Below, in pieces: positions 1 through 8,417 of a stretch of DNA of 11,638 bases. A model generated the notes under the pieces. It was not told the origin of the DNA, ran no database searches, and worked only from the letters and a program-made list of their open reading frames with translations. Within the stretch, counting starts at the first letter, position 1. Each line of letters opens with the position of its first letter. The stretch comes from Victivallales bacterium (GTDB lineage Bacteria > Verrucomicrobiota > Lentisphaeria > Oligosphaerales > Oligosphaeraceae). Position numbers and translations under genes: made by a program. Location of the stretch: NCBI GenBank assembly GCA_017615955.1, contig JAFZZD010000584.1, positions 1 to 11,638 of the forward strand, in the 5' to 3' direction.

Positions 1-2796
1 AACATGTTCAGCCTTGGCTTTTCCACCACGCCTGAGAATCACACTGGCGTGACGCATATTCTGGAGCACAGCGTTCTTGCAGGCTCTGGCAAATACCCAG
101 TAAAGGAGCCATTCATGGAAATGATCAAGGGCAGTGTCGCAACCTTCATCAACGCCCTCACCTACCAGGACCATACGGTGTATCCTGTCTCCAGCACAGT
201 GAAGGCGGACTATTTCAACCTTGCCTCGGTTTATTTTGACGCAGTGTTCAATCCACTGCTTACAGAAAGCATTTTCAAGCAGGAAGGCTGGCATCTGGAA
301 TTCGAAAAACCTGGCAATATACGCTCCGCCTTGAAGGTCAATGGCATAGTTTACAATGAAATGCGTGGATACATGGCGGAACTGGACGAAATCATCGCCA
401 AGGAGACATACTCCCGCCTGCTCTCAAAATCGCCACGGCGCTTTGTTTCCGGCGGTCTGCCACAGGCGATACCCAGCCTGAGCTATGCCGCATACAAGAA
501 ATACTACCGCAACCACTATCATCCCTCCGTCGCAAGGGTTTTCCTGTACGGCAACATTCCCACACAGGAAAAGCTGGACTTTCTGGAGAAATGCCTGGGC
601 GAGCTGTCGCCTGAATGGCTGTCCCAGAAAGTCGAGCCAGAGAAGCCTCGCCCGAAACAGCCCAGATGGGACAAGCCCAGAAAGGCAAAGGTGCATTTCA
701 TGCCCGCCCTGGACGCAGAGAAGGATGCTGCGGCCTGGGCAAGGGCATACCTGCTGGAAGACCATTGGGAGCCACTTCTGGACATGTCATTCGACTTTCT
801 GGAATATCTGCTTCTCGGCAATTCGTCCTCCCCGCTAAAAAAGGCCATAATTGAATCCGGACTTTGCGGCAGCCTTGCAATCAGCGGCTTCGACGATGAG
901 ACGCCAGAGACCAACTTCATCCTCGCTGTCAATGGCATCAAGCCCACTGATTTCGCCAAGATGGAAAAACTTGTGGAAAACACACTGGAGCAGATTGCCC
1001 AAAACGGCTTTACGGAAGAGCAGCTCCACACGGCTTTCATGCAGTACAAGGCAAGCCAGCAGGTCATCAGCAAGAAATATGTCTTCAAGCAAATGGAAAA
1101 GGTGTTCGACGTTTGGTGCTATGGAGAAGACCCATTCCTGCTGCTTGACGAAAGAAAACTGCTGAAGCAATTGCAGGATAAACTGAAAAAGGACAAGAAC
1201 TGGCTGTCCTCCCTTATCCGCAAATACCTGATTGACAACAAGCATTGCCTTACACTGCATCTCCTGCCAGACCCCAAACTCATTGACAAGGAAAATGCCG
1301 AAAACGCCGCGAAAATGGCAGCATTGAAGGCGAAGATGAGCAAGGAGAAACTACAGGAAATCGACAGGAAGGCAATGGAACTGAAGGCACTGCAAGGCGC
1401 ACCAAATACGCCAGAGGAGCTGGCCACCCTGCCCTGTCTCCACATTCCGCAAATACCAAAGTCCCCCATCACCCTTGACTACCAGAAGGAAATGCTGCCC
1501 AACGGCATACTCTTCTGCAGCAGTGACATGTTCACGAATGGAATGGTGAATATGCAGATTGTCCTGCCATTCAATGCATTTACGCCAGAACAACTGCTGA
1601 ACATGTCCCATTTCGTGTACTTCGCCAGCAAGATGGGCACAAAGGGGAAGCCCTACCACCAGGTCGCAGCGGAATGGGCGGCATTGGGCGCAAACCTGTC
1701 GGTGGATATGTTCACTGGCAATGCCAAGGGACCTGGCGGCAAGCCATTGCAGCAGGGCACCCTGGCATTCTCAATCGCTGGTCTTGAGGAATCACTGCCC
1801 CGCATGCTGGAATTGCTCCTGGAAGCAATGCAGATGACCGACTTCACTGACAGCGCGCGCTTCGACTTCTCCGCAAAGGAACTGTTCATCAAGGAAAGAA
1901 ACAGTCTGGCCTACTATGGCTATACATACGCTGGCCTTCGTGCTGCGGCTGGACTGACTTCCATCGGCAGCTATGACGAGGCACTTTCAGGCCTAAGCGC
2001 GGCGGACAACAACAAGAAGCTGGCCTCTTCCGTGCAGATGCGCCGCAAGCTGGCGACAGAGCTGGCGACAATCACGGAACGCGTCGCGGAAACCAAGCCA
2101 ATCCTGGTGTCATTCGTGGGCGGCAAAAAGCAAAGGGACATTGCCATGAAGTTCATCTCCTCCATTCCAGGCAAAAAGAGCAACCTGTCCCCATTGAAGG
2201 CGGCCACATTCCAGGTGCCCTCTTCCCTGGTGTTCGCCAATGGACGCAGGGAAGGCTATCCTGTCGCCTCGGAAGTCAGCGCCTGCGTCAGGAAATTCAA
2301 TGCCCCGTTCTACTGGGAAAAGGACTGCATTCCCATGGCCGTGTTCTCCAATATATTGAGCTGCGGTTATCTCTGGAACGAAATCCGCCTCAAGGGCGGC
2401 GCATACGGTACTGCATCCCGCTGCAGGATATTGCATGGCACAATAGACATGATGTCAGCACAGGATCCCTCGCCAATGCATTCTTTCGAGACAATGGACG
2501 CAGTGCCAAGGCTATTGCAGGACATAATTGACGAGGCGGATGTGGAGAAGGCAATCATCTCCTCGGTCAAAGGGCATCTTGCCCCCATACGCCCCACGGA
2601 GGTTGCCACCGCAATGCGCAACTTCGAGATTTTCGGCATAGACAATGACACGCTGTTAAAAATGCACAGGCGCTTCCTGTCCCTCAAGAAGGAAGAACTT
2701 TGCGCTGCAGTCGCCTCATTCTGGAAAAATGCTACGCAGTGGAACGACTGTGCCGTCGGCCCCGCCAAGGCACTCAAGGGACTGGACAAGATCTAA
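1..2796 (+). CDS. M16C zinc metallopeptidase, presequence-protease (PreP/Cym1) type, N-terminus cut by window edge
   Basis: The reading frame is open from base 1, so the true start lies upstream; by comparison with PreP-type enzymes about 50 residues are missing. The inverted zinc motif HxxEH is present as HILEH (codons 55-69). The third zinc ligand is the Glu of NEMRG (codon 358-360), 97 residues after the second His, the spacing expected for this family. The PVKEPFMEM stretch after the motif and the TYQDHTVYPV segment are also typical. The C-terminal half keeps the substrate-contacting Arg and Tyr in RLKGGAYG (codons 2386 and 2404, six residues apart). About 930 residues are visible, matching the full two-half M16C length. 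Known family role: ATP-independent degradation of short unfolded peptides inside a closed chamber. The bacterial substrate here is unknown. The gene ends 53 bp before the next gene, with a hairpin between, and is probably not functionally tied to the glycan genes. Confidence 0.93.
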   Translation, partial: NMFSLGFSTTPENHTGVTHILEHSVLAGSGKYPVKEPFMEMIKGSVATFINALTYQDHTVYPVSSTVKADYFNLASVYFDAVFNPLLTESIFKQEGWHLEFEKPGNIRSALKVNGIVYNEMRGYMAELDEIIAKETYSRLLSKSPRRFVSGGLPQAIPSLSYAAYKKYYRNHYHPSVARVFLYGNIPTQEKLDFLEKCLGELSPEWLSQKVEPEKPRPKQPRWDKPRKAKVHFMPALDAEKDAAAWARAYLLEDHWEPLLDMSFDFLEYLLLGNSSSPLKKAIIESGLCGSLAISGFDDETPETNFILAVNGIKPTDFAKMEKLVENTLEQIAQNGFTEEQLHTAFMQYKASQQVISKKYVFKQMEKVFDVWCYGEDPFLLLDERKLLKQLQDKLKKDKNWLSSLIRKYLIDNKHCLTLHLLPDPKLIDKENAENAAKMAALKAKMSKEKLQEIDRKAMELKALQGAPNTPEELATLPCLHIPQIPKSPITLDYQKEMLPNGILFCSSDMFTNGMVNMQIVLPFNAFTPEQLLNMSHFVYFASKMGTKGKPYHQVAAEWAALGANLSVDMFTGNAKGPGGKPLQQGTLAFSIAGLEESLPRMLELLLEAMQMTDFTDSARFDFSAKELFIKERNSLAYYGYTYAGLRAAAGLTSIGSYDEALSGLSAADNNKKLASSVQMRRKLATELATITERVAETKPILVSFVGGKKQRDIAMKFISSIPGKKSNLSPLKAATFQVPSSLVFANGRREGYPVASEVSACVRKFNAPFYWEKDCIPMAVFSNILSCGYLWNEIRLKGGAYGTASRCRILHGTIDMMSAQDPSPMHSFETMDAVPRLLQDIIDEADVEKAIISSVKGHLAPIRPTEVATAMRNFEIFGIDNDTLLKMHRRFLSLKKEELCAAVASFWKNATQWNDCAVGPAKALKGLDKI

Positions 2797-2800
2797 AATA

Positions 2801-2830
2801 TATCCACGGATTTGCGCTAATCTGTGGATA
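2801..2830 (+). terminator. Intergenic hairpin, possible terminator after the peptidase gene
   Basis: A 12-bp stem (2801-2812 with 2819-2830, one G-U wobble) closes a six-base loop, starting four bases after the peptidase stop codon. It is followed by AAAAC rather than a T run, so it is not a textbook intrinsic terminator on the + strand. The T-rich side would favour termination of minus-strand transcripts. It could also protect the 3' end of the message. The ribosome binding site of the next gene begins six bases downstream. Confidence 0.5.
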
Positions 2831-2849
2831 AAAACAAGGACTGACAATT

Positions 2850-4859
2850 ATGCTAAGTGGTTTTCATCCAATTGAGGTCAGCAGGGAGGGACTTCAGCAC
2901 AAGGTGCGCGTCTGGGGGCGTGAATACACATTTGCGGCAAACTCACTGCCTTGCTCCATAGTATCACAGGGCCAGGAACTGCTGGCTTCACCGATGCGCA
3001 TTGTCGGCATTGAGGATGGCGTTCCCATGAAATGGGATGAAAACTACCCTGACAACGAAAGCGAATGCTTCATCCAAAGCCGCAGCGATGAGCAAGTTGT
3101 GCTATGCGGTGCAATGCAGACGCCGCGCTTCATCGTGGACACGGCATTCACTGTCTCATTTGACGGCGCAATCAATGCCAGCATAAAGATCATGCCCTGC
3201 GGAATGACAGTGGCGCAGCTATATGGCCTGGCTGCTGAAGACAAATTGCGCTACAGCCTGGAACGTCTCTGGCTGGAAATCCCGTTGAAAAAGGAGGTCG
3301 CCACTTTTTTCAACATGTACCCCAACCAAATCATGCGGCTGGAAGGCGGCATTGAATTGCCCAAGAACGAGGTCTCTGGCGGCGGCAGAATACCTGAAAA
3401 GAATGCATACCTGCCATTCCTGCCCACACTGTGGCTGGGCAATGACGACCTTGGACTTGGATGGTGCGCTGAAAGCGACCAGTACTGGCAGCCTGCGGAC
3501 AAGAATCGCGCTCTAGAAATCGCGCATACAGAAGATGCCGTTGTGCTGCGTTGCCATCTGCTGGACAGCCATCCCCGCAAATGGACCGATGCGCCAGAAG
3601 ACGGCCAATGGCGATACACTCCAGTTTCATTCGCTTTCAGCCTTCAGGCGACGCCAGTGAAGCAATTCCCCAAACAGCCATATTTCCACAAGGCATTGCA
3701 CCTGGACTGCTTCGTGAAGGTCAAGGGCAACTACATAGACTACCTTGCACAAAACAAGGTTTACGATCTGCTGGTGGAAAAAGGCGTCGACACCCTGGTG
3801 CTCCACGAAAAATGGAACAAAACCCAGAACCTGGCCCAGCTGTCCGAGTTCACGCAGTTGCAACTTCGCACAATTGTGACGGAATGCCACAGGCGCGGCA
3901 TAAAAGTATTGCCCTATTTTGGATATGAATTCTCATCACTGGCAAAGGATTGGCAGGACTTGGAAAAGTATTCTGCCCAATTGAGCAATGGAAAACTCAC
4001 TGACGGCTGGTACAGGGTTCCTTACCAGCGGGACTATACCGTATGCTACAACAGCCCGTATCAGGAACTCTGGTTAAAGGGCATCGAGGACATCATGGAC
4101 AATTTCCATGTGGACGGCGTATATCTGGACAGTTCCATCAACCTGCGCTTATGCGCAAACATGGAGCATGGCTGCGGCTACAAGGACGCAGACGGCACAA
4201 TCCACGGCACATATCCAGTTGCGGCGGTGCGGCGCATGTTCATGAGGCTGTATGACATAGTCCACAAGCGCGGCGGCATCATAAACGTGCACAGCCAGGG
4301 CTGCATCAATTGCCTTGCCATGCCATTCATAGATTCCTCATGGTATGGCGAAAACATGCAGTTCAAGTATATTTCAGGCAACTATGCCGACATGCCCCTG
4401 GACTATTTCAGGGCGCAGTACTGCGGACGTAACATTGGCATACCCGTGGAATTCATCGCATACGAAAAACTGCCGGCCTGGAGCTTTGAAAATGCAGTGG
4501 CGATGTCCTGCATACACGGCATTCTGCCAAGGCCAAACGGCATTGCCCATCCTCTGGAGGTAATGTCACCAATCTGGAACATCCTGGAGCACTTCCCCGT
4601 GGCACAGTCAGAATGGCACCCATACTGGAACAATGATGCCAGAACAGACCGCCGTGCCAGAATCAGCTACTACAAGCACGTCAATGTGCTGGGAAAGGCA
4701 GAATACCTGATTTTCTGCGCAAACACCACGCACGATGCAATCGAGAACTTCACTTTCCAACTGGACGAACCCACTAGCGAATGCCACATCCTCAACGCCA
4801 GTGCCCCTGACGAAAAGACGCTTGAGGGCTATGGCTACAAGATAATCTACGCCGTATGA
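2850..4859 (+). CDS. Putative glycoside hydrolase, beta-sandwich plus TIM-barrel-like, no signal peptide (DUF6067/GH123_N-like)
   Basis: This 669-residue protein starts at ATG 2850, with AAGGA (2836-2840) nine bases upstream. Residues 1-270 look beta-rich and contain the segment TLWLGNDDLGLGWCAESD (193-210), which I associate from memory with DUF6067/GH123_N-like proteins. From about 280 the pattern is that of a (beta/alpha) barrel: VDTLVLHEKW (313-322), GIKVLPYFGYE (350-360), VDGVYLDSS (421-429), IINVHSQG (477-484) and SSWYGENM (496-503). A C-terminal beta region carries HPYWNN (590-595) and ISYYKH (605-610). The downstream secreted protein has matching landmarks (IYYDG, IAHQSG, LPGETF, HPYWEN, ISYYDH), so the two are distant homologues. 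D427, H481 and E501 are the best catalytic candidates. There is no signal peptide or membrane segment, so a cytoplasmic role on imported oligosaccharides is inferred. The substrate cannot be told, and the family assignment is by recall, without a database search. Confidence 0.78.
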   Translation: MLSGFHPIEVSREGLQHKVRVWGREYTFAANSLPCSIVSQGQELLASPMRIVGIEDGVPMKWDENYPDNESECFIQSRSDEQVVLCGAMQTPRFIVDTAFTVSFDGAINASIKIMPCGMTVAQLYGLAAEDKLRYSLERLWLEIPLKKEVATFFNMYPNQIMRLEGGIELPKNEVSGGGRIPEKNAYLPFLPTLWLGNDDLGLGWCAESDQYWQPADKNRALEIAHTEDAVVLRCHLLDSHPRKWTDAPEDGQWRYTPVSFAFSLQATPVKQFPKQPYFHKALHLDCFVKVKGNYIDYLAQNKVYDLLVEKGVDTLVLHEKWNKTQNLAQLSEFTQLQLRTIVTECHRRGIKVLPYFGYEFSSLAKDWQDLEKYSAQLSNGKLTDGWYRVPYQRDYTVCYNSPYQELWLKGIEDIMDNFHVDGVYLDSSINLRLCANMEHGCGYKDADGTIHGTYPVAAVRRMFMRLYDIVHKRGGIINVHSQGCINCLAMPFIDSSWYGENMQFKYISGNYADMPLDYFRAQYCGRNIGIPVEFIAYEKLPAWSFENAVAMSCIHGILPRPNGIAHPLEVMSPIWNILEHFPVAQSEWHPYWNNDARTDRRARISYYKHVNVLGKAEYLIFCANTTHDAIENFTFQLDEPTSECHILNASAPDEKTLEGYGYKIIYAV

Positions 4860-4908
4860 TTTGAAATAATGACCAAAACAAGATACTAATAAAAAAGGAA
4901 TTGAAACA

Positions 4909-7900
4909 ATGAAAAACATCGCTGTCATTTTCTTGGCATTGTTCTCCATGCTCCTTGGTGCGGAAGAGATTGATTTCCTCAAGCTAGACACAGGGCAGAA
5001 GGCTACATCGCCCAGTGGTGACCTCACCATGCGTTCGATGCTCAGTCCCTACAGGGATGGCTTCCTCTGGAAGGTGCCCAAAGGCCGCACAGAGGCGTCT
5101 TCTGGCGTGGTAAAACTGGGCACGGTGCCTCTGCTTCCCCTGCACAACTACCGCTTCCACTGGGAACTGATGCCAGCGCAATTCCAGAAAATACTCATTC
5201 GCGTAAACTACATTGACAAGGACGGAACGCGGCAGATGGCCAACACACTGGGCACCTTTGAAAACAGCTCGGCCTTCGCGGAACTTGACAGGCCAGTCTT
5301 CACGCCTCCCAACATCACCTCTGGTGACTTTGAGCTGGTCCTGTTTGGACGCAACCTCAAGTCAGAGACAAACCTGGGCTACATCAAGAGCATAAAACTT
5401 CTGGATGACGGCCCGCAGAAAAGCTCCGCGCAGCTTGAGGGTTTATATGGCAAGAACCTCCTTCCCTTCAGCGAGTTCAGCAGCTTCAAGCCAGGTCCAG
5501 TTGAGCGCAGTGCACTTAAGATGATGAACTTCGGGCAAAAGCCCTTTGCCACAAGCATCGTTGAGGAGAATGGCCAGCGCTTCCTGCGCATAAACTACAA
5601 GAAGGGCGACTACCAGTACGCCACATGGTTCGCACCCGAGATGAACACATACGGCATGGCTGGCGAAATCAGCTGCCGCCTCAAGGGCAAGGGACGAGTG
5701 CAAATTATGCTGTGGTACAACCGCCCCAGTTTCCCCACTGTTTACTTCCACTACGGATACTTTGACTTGACGGAGGACTGGAAGGACTACAAGGTGGGCT
5801 TCGGCTGCAATGACCCGCTGACGCAGAAACTTGGCTTCAGCATTTCATTCAGGGATGTGGAGACGGAATTGGACATGCAAAGCATGCGACTTGACTTGCA
5901 GGCCAACGATGCCAAGCCAGCGCAGGAGAGCAAGGCACAGCCAGCGGCAGCGCCAAAGGGCATTGCCGTCGCCATAGCCAAGACTGCGCAGGAAGGGAAA
6001 AAGCAGGAGGCCCCTGCCCCTGCCCCTGCGCCAGGCGCCAAGCCAGAATGGGCTGACAACAAACTTGGGTACGAGGCGCTTTCGCCAGACTACATCGACC
6101 CCGACTTCGCACCATTGGTCATCAATGGTAAAACCATTGTCTCCGGGCACAAGAAAATGTCGCTGGACGCCTTCGGTCTTCCCACAAATATCAGCTACAG
6201 GGACTTCAAGATCACCAATGGGCCAGCACGCCTTGAGGCCAGTGGGCAAGCAGGCAAGCTCGCCTTGAAACCAGGCAAGCTTGACATAAACAAGTTCGGC
6301 AAGAACAATGTCAAGGGGCACTCCACCTTCCAGGCTGGCGACGTGGTCTTTGCCGTTGACACCACATTCGAGTTTGACTTCACCGTCATCTGCCGCATCA
6401 CGGCGACCCCAGTCAAGAAGGCCGCCACTCTTAACAACGTCCGCCTCGTGTTCCCAATGGGCACTGTGCCCTCTGAGGAGAAGCTGGTGATGTACTACAC
6501 GGAAGGTCCCAACAAGCCCGAAAACGGCATACAGGCGCAGAACCGCAGAAAGCATCTAACCTTGAAAGGCGGTGACTTCAACGTGATTTCGCCTGGATTC
6601 TGCTCGCTGTTCTGGATTGGAACCACAAACTGGGGTCTTTCCTGGAATTTCGAGACTGCACAGGAATGGAATCCTATCAAAGGCAAGGAATTGACATTCA
6701 CGCCAGAAAACGGCGAATATGCCATTGAGTTCATCGGCAAGGAAACTGTCATCGACAAGCCACGCCAATGGTACTTCTACCTGACGCCCACTCCAATGAG
6801 AACCCCGCCCAAGAACTGGCGCGCATGGAACTATGGCTGGCGCGGAACGCCGACGCAGAAATTCAACTACAAGACGCTGCCAGTCAACCAGCTGATCTGG
6901 TGGTCCAGCACCTGGACGGCCGCAGGATACAACCCGCTTATGATCCGCAACCCGGAGGCCGTCAAGGAGGCAGCCAAAATGGATGCGGGCATGCACAAGG
7001 GAAACTACTACATCCCGCAGCTGGAGACAACTGGCGCGATATGGACCAGCCTCACTGACAACAAGTCATACTACTGGGAAGACCCATATCTGGAGGCACT
7101 CTGCCAAAAGTACCGCAGGACAGCTGGCGGCAGCGGATACGGCGCCAAGACGCTGGATGTCCCTGAAGGCGCACAGCGCCTCGCCTCCCTTGAGGAGCGC
7201 AACAAAGTCATAGGCCAGGATGACAGCGGCACACTCCGCAAGAAATTCAAGACAACGATGCGCACCCACGACGTGGTCTTCGCGCCGCCAGTGGCTGACC
7301 ACATGGTCTGGGCGCTGAATGAATTCTGCAAGATGGGCGTTGGCGGCATCTACTATGACGGCATCAATCCACAGGCAACATACAATGACTGGGCAGCATG
7401 GACTGATCCAGACGGCGTGAAACGCCCCAAATTCCACTTCGAGTACCAGCGGCAGCTGCTCAAGAGAATGCGCCAGGTCGTCAAGAAGCACGATCCAGGC
7501 GAAATCATCATCGCGCACCAGTCGGGCACACGGCCAGCCTCCACGCTGTCGCTGTGCGACGCCATCCTGCCAGGCGAGACCTTCTTCTACTGGTACCACG
7601 ATCCGGAAAAGGGCGACGCCTCTCCAAACGGAGACTTCTACTATGCACACATCGTGGGGGACATCGACAACCTCAAGGGCGAATTCTTCCACAGGCAATG
7701 GGGATATCCACACATTCTGCTGCCAGAATGCCGCGGGCGCGACAGGCAGATTTTCAAGAGCACACGCTCTGTCAGGACAATGCTGTCATACACGCTGCAC
7801 TTCGACATGCTGTATTTCCCCACCATGTGCCAAGTCTCGGAAATCTACAAGATCTACCGCATACGTGACGCCTACGGCATGGCGGACACAGACCAGTACC

Positions 7901-8232
7901 TCGTTGAATTCCACCCCTATTGGGAAAACAAGGCATTCATCAGCGACAGCAAGGACGTAAAGATCAGCTACTATGACCACGCAAAGCAGCAGGATCTCTA
8001 CACCAGCTTTGACATCACCAAGGACTATATGGTAATAGTCTCCAATCTCCAGTTCGATGACAGCGAAATCAGCTTCTCTCTGCCGAAGAATCTGAAAAAG
8101 GCAAAGGTGGTGGAAATGCAGTCAAACCGCGAGATGCAGATCACCGATGGCAAGGTGCGCGACAAGCTCATCGCGTATGACTTCGCAATCTACCGCGTCA
8201 CTGGTGAAATGGACGCATCAGGGCATTGGTAA
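4909..8232 (+). CDS. Large secreted putative glycoside hydrolase with two N-terminal CBM-like regions
   Basis: This 1107-residue protein starts at ATG 4909, with AAAGGAA (4894-4900) eight bases upstream. A signal peptide (residues 1-18, ending LLGA before EE) predicts export. Residues about 40-165 and 180-331 each look like beta-sandwich carbohydrate-binding modules; the second contains the paired aromatic/Lys pattern of RVQIMLWYNRP and LTEDWKDYKVGF. A Pro/Ala/Lys/Gln linker (333-377) with a PAPAPAP core follows. Residues 378-640 form a second beta-rich region with FWIGTTNWGLSWNFE (568-582), the counterpart of the LWLGNDD segment in the upstream gene. Residues 640-1000 look like a barrel with GGIYYDGIN (812-820), IIIAHQSG (866-873) and ILPGETFF (886-893). 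A C-terminal beta domain holds HPYWEN (1002-1007) and ISYYDH (1019-1024). D817, H870 and E890 align with D427, H481 and E501 upstream. From residue 378 it is about 80% identical to the truncated gene at 11088. Likely role: extracellular or periplasmic attack on a complex polysaccharide; specificity unknown. Confidence 0.78.
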   Translation: MKNIAVIFLALFSMLLGAEEIDFLKLDTGQKATSPSGDLTMRSMLSPYRDGFLWKVPKGRTEASSGVVKLGTVPLLPLHNYRFHWELMPAQFQKILIRVNYIDKDGTRQMANTLGTFENSSAFAELDRPVFTPPNITSGDFELVLFGRNLKSETNLGYIKSIKLLDDGPQKSSAQLEGLYGKNLLPFSEFSSFKPGPVERSALKMMNFGQKPFATSIVEENGQRFLRINYKKGDYQYATWFAPEMNTYGMAGEISCRLKGKGRVQIMLWYNRPSFPTVYFHYGYFDLTEDWKDYKVGFGCNDPLTQKLGFSISFRDVETELDMQSMRLDLQANDAKPAQESKAQPAAAPKGIAVAIAKTAQEGKKQEAPAPAPAPGAKPEWADNKLGYEALSPDYIDPDFAPLVINGKTIVSGHKKMSLDAFGLPTNISYRDFKITNGPARLEASGQAGKLALKPGKLDINKFGKNNVKGHSTFQAGDVVFAVDTTFEFDFTVICRITATPVKKAATLNNVRLVFPMGTVPSEEKLVMYYTEGPNKPENGIQAQNRRKHLTLKGGDFNVISPGFCSLFWIGTTNWGLSWNFETAQEWNPIKGKELTFTPENGEYAIEFIGKETVIDKPRQWYFYLTPTPMRTPPKNWRAWNYGWRGTPTQKFNYKTLPVNQLIWWSSTWTAAGYNPLMIRNPEAVKEAAKMDAGMHKGNYYIPQLETTGAIWTSLTDNKSYYWEDPYLEALCQKYRRTAGGSGYGAKTLDVPEGAQRLASLEERNKVIGQDDSGTLRKKFKTTMRTHDVVFAPPVADHMVWALNEFCKMGVGGIYYDGINPQATYNDWAAWTDPDGVKRPKFHFEYQRQLLKRMRQVVKKHDPGEIIIAHQSGTRPASTLSLCDAILPGETFFYWYHDPEKGDASPNGDFYYAHIVGDIDNLKGEFFHRQWGYPHILLPECRGRDRQIFKSTRSVRTMLSYTLHFDMLYFPTMCQVSEIYKIYRIRDAYGMADTDQYLVEFHPYWENKAFISDSKDVKISYYDHAKQQDLYTSFDITKDYMVIVSNLQFDDSEISFSLPKNLKKAKVVEMQSNREMQITDGKVRDKLIAYDFAIYRVTGEMDASGHW
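6010..6030 (+). repeat. Hexanucleotide tandem repeat (GCCCCT, about 3.5 copies) in the linker
   Basis: Three exact in-frame copies of GCCCCT followed by a partial copy encode the PAPAPAP core of the linker in the large secreted hydrolase. Because the unit is six bases, copy-number changes would lengthen or shorten the linker without shifting frame. Such linkers normally separate binding modules from the catalytic part, and the paralogous region begins at residue 378, just after it. Confidence 0.7.
6040..6495 (+). repeat. Paralogous segment shared with 11166-11621
   Basis: These 152 codons of the large hydrolase align without gaps to 11166-11621, at about 80% protein identity by hand count. 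Many differences are synonymous. The two copies lie in the same orientation about 5 kb apart. Short perfect stretches such as the codons for SYRDFK remain, so homologous recombination could in principle delete the intervening DUF4434, pseudopilin and unknown genes. Confidence 0.8.
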
Positions 8233-8247
8233 TCCCCAGCTGCCGCC

Positions 8248-8333
8248 TGGACAGTTCGGTGCCTGCGGCGAAAGCCGCAGGTAAATGCGCCAGTACAAAC
8301 GCGGGGCTGTCGCCCCGCGCACCCAACTGTCCA
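8248..8333. repeat. 86-nt element with potential three-way-junction fold (REP/MITE-like or structured RNA)
   Basis: Three nested inverted repeats fit together exactly. The outer arms (8248-8261 with 8320-8333) pair over 14 positions with a single C-C mismatch at 8257/8324. Immediately inside is an 8-bp hairpin with a GAAA loop (8262-8281), then an 18-base unpaired linker (8282-8299), then an 8-bp hairpin with a TGTC loop (8300-8319) that directly abuts the right outer arm. Two of the three junction joints have no unpaired bases. The GNRA loop on the + strand suggests RNA-level folding, although the imperfect symmetry would also suit a DNA cruciform or a REP/BIME-type mobile repeat. The element lies 15 bp after the stop codon of the large hydrolase and could cap that message. 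I see no transposase gene and no clear target-site duplication. Confidence 0.72.
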
Positions 8334-8364
8334 CTCTCCACTGTCCACTCTCCACTGTCCACTT
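8327..8364. repeat. 14-bp tandem repeat CTGTCCACTCTCCA, about 2.7 copies
   Basis: Two exact copies (8327-8340 and 8341-8354) and a partial third (from 8355) run in tandem. The first copy overlaps the right arm of the three-way-junction element, so CTGTCCA occurs at 8327, 8341 and 8355. Each copy can in principle pair with TGGACAG at 8248-8254, giving alternative registers for the outer stem. The repeat is non-coding on both strands as far as I can see. Confidence 0.85.
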
Positions 8365-8365
8365 T

Positions 8366-8394
8366 AAACTTCTTATCCTAATGGAGCATAGAAT
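8366..8394 (+). promoter_or_regulatory. Weak candidate promoter upstream of the DUF4434 gene
   Basis: TAGAAT (8389-8394) matches the sigma-70 -10 box at five of six positions. It lies in the short A/T-rich stretch between the tandem repeat and the gene. No convincing -35 box sits 16-18 bases upstream, the nearest sequences being AAACTT or TAAACT. Transcription from here would begin near 8401, just before the ribosome binding site. This is a suggestion only; the gene could instead be read from upstream. Confidence 0.25.
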
Positions 8395-8417
8395 AAACAC
8401 ACCAAGGAGAAAACAAA

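Noticed and set aside
1..2796. Link between the M16 peptidase and a peptide or RiPP maturation system
   Set aside because: The closest resemblance is to the long PreP-type enzyme rather than the short PqqL/PqqF-like partners, and no precursor peptide or modifying enzyme gene is visible.
4861..4890. Possible promoter TTGAAA with GATACT or TACTAA before the large hydrolase
   Set aside because: The spacing (15) or the -10 match is poor, and the predicted start would fall inside the ribosome binding site. Read-through from the upstream gene, 49 bp away, is simpler.
5845..6555. A 236-codon open frame on the minus strand opposite the large hydrolase
   Set aside because: It lies wholly inside a well-supported + strand gene with domain homology to its paralogue, has no recognisable motif, and shows the Arg/Leu/Cys-rich composition of an antisense shadow.
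7066..7713. A 215-codon minus-strand open frame over the barrel region of the large hydrolase
   Set aside because: It is antisense to conserved catalytic segments and shows no independent evidence of coding.
8248..8364. CRISPR array or transposon end
   Set aside because: The repeats are 14 bp in direct tandem with no spacers, and there is no transposase gene or clear target-site duplication.
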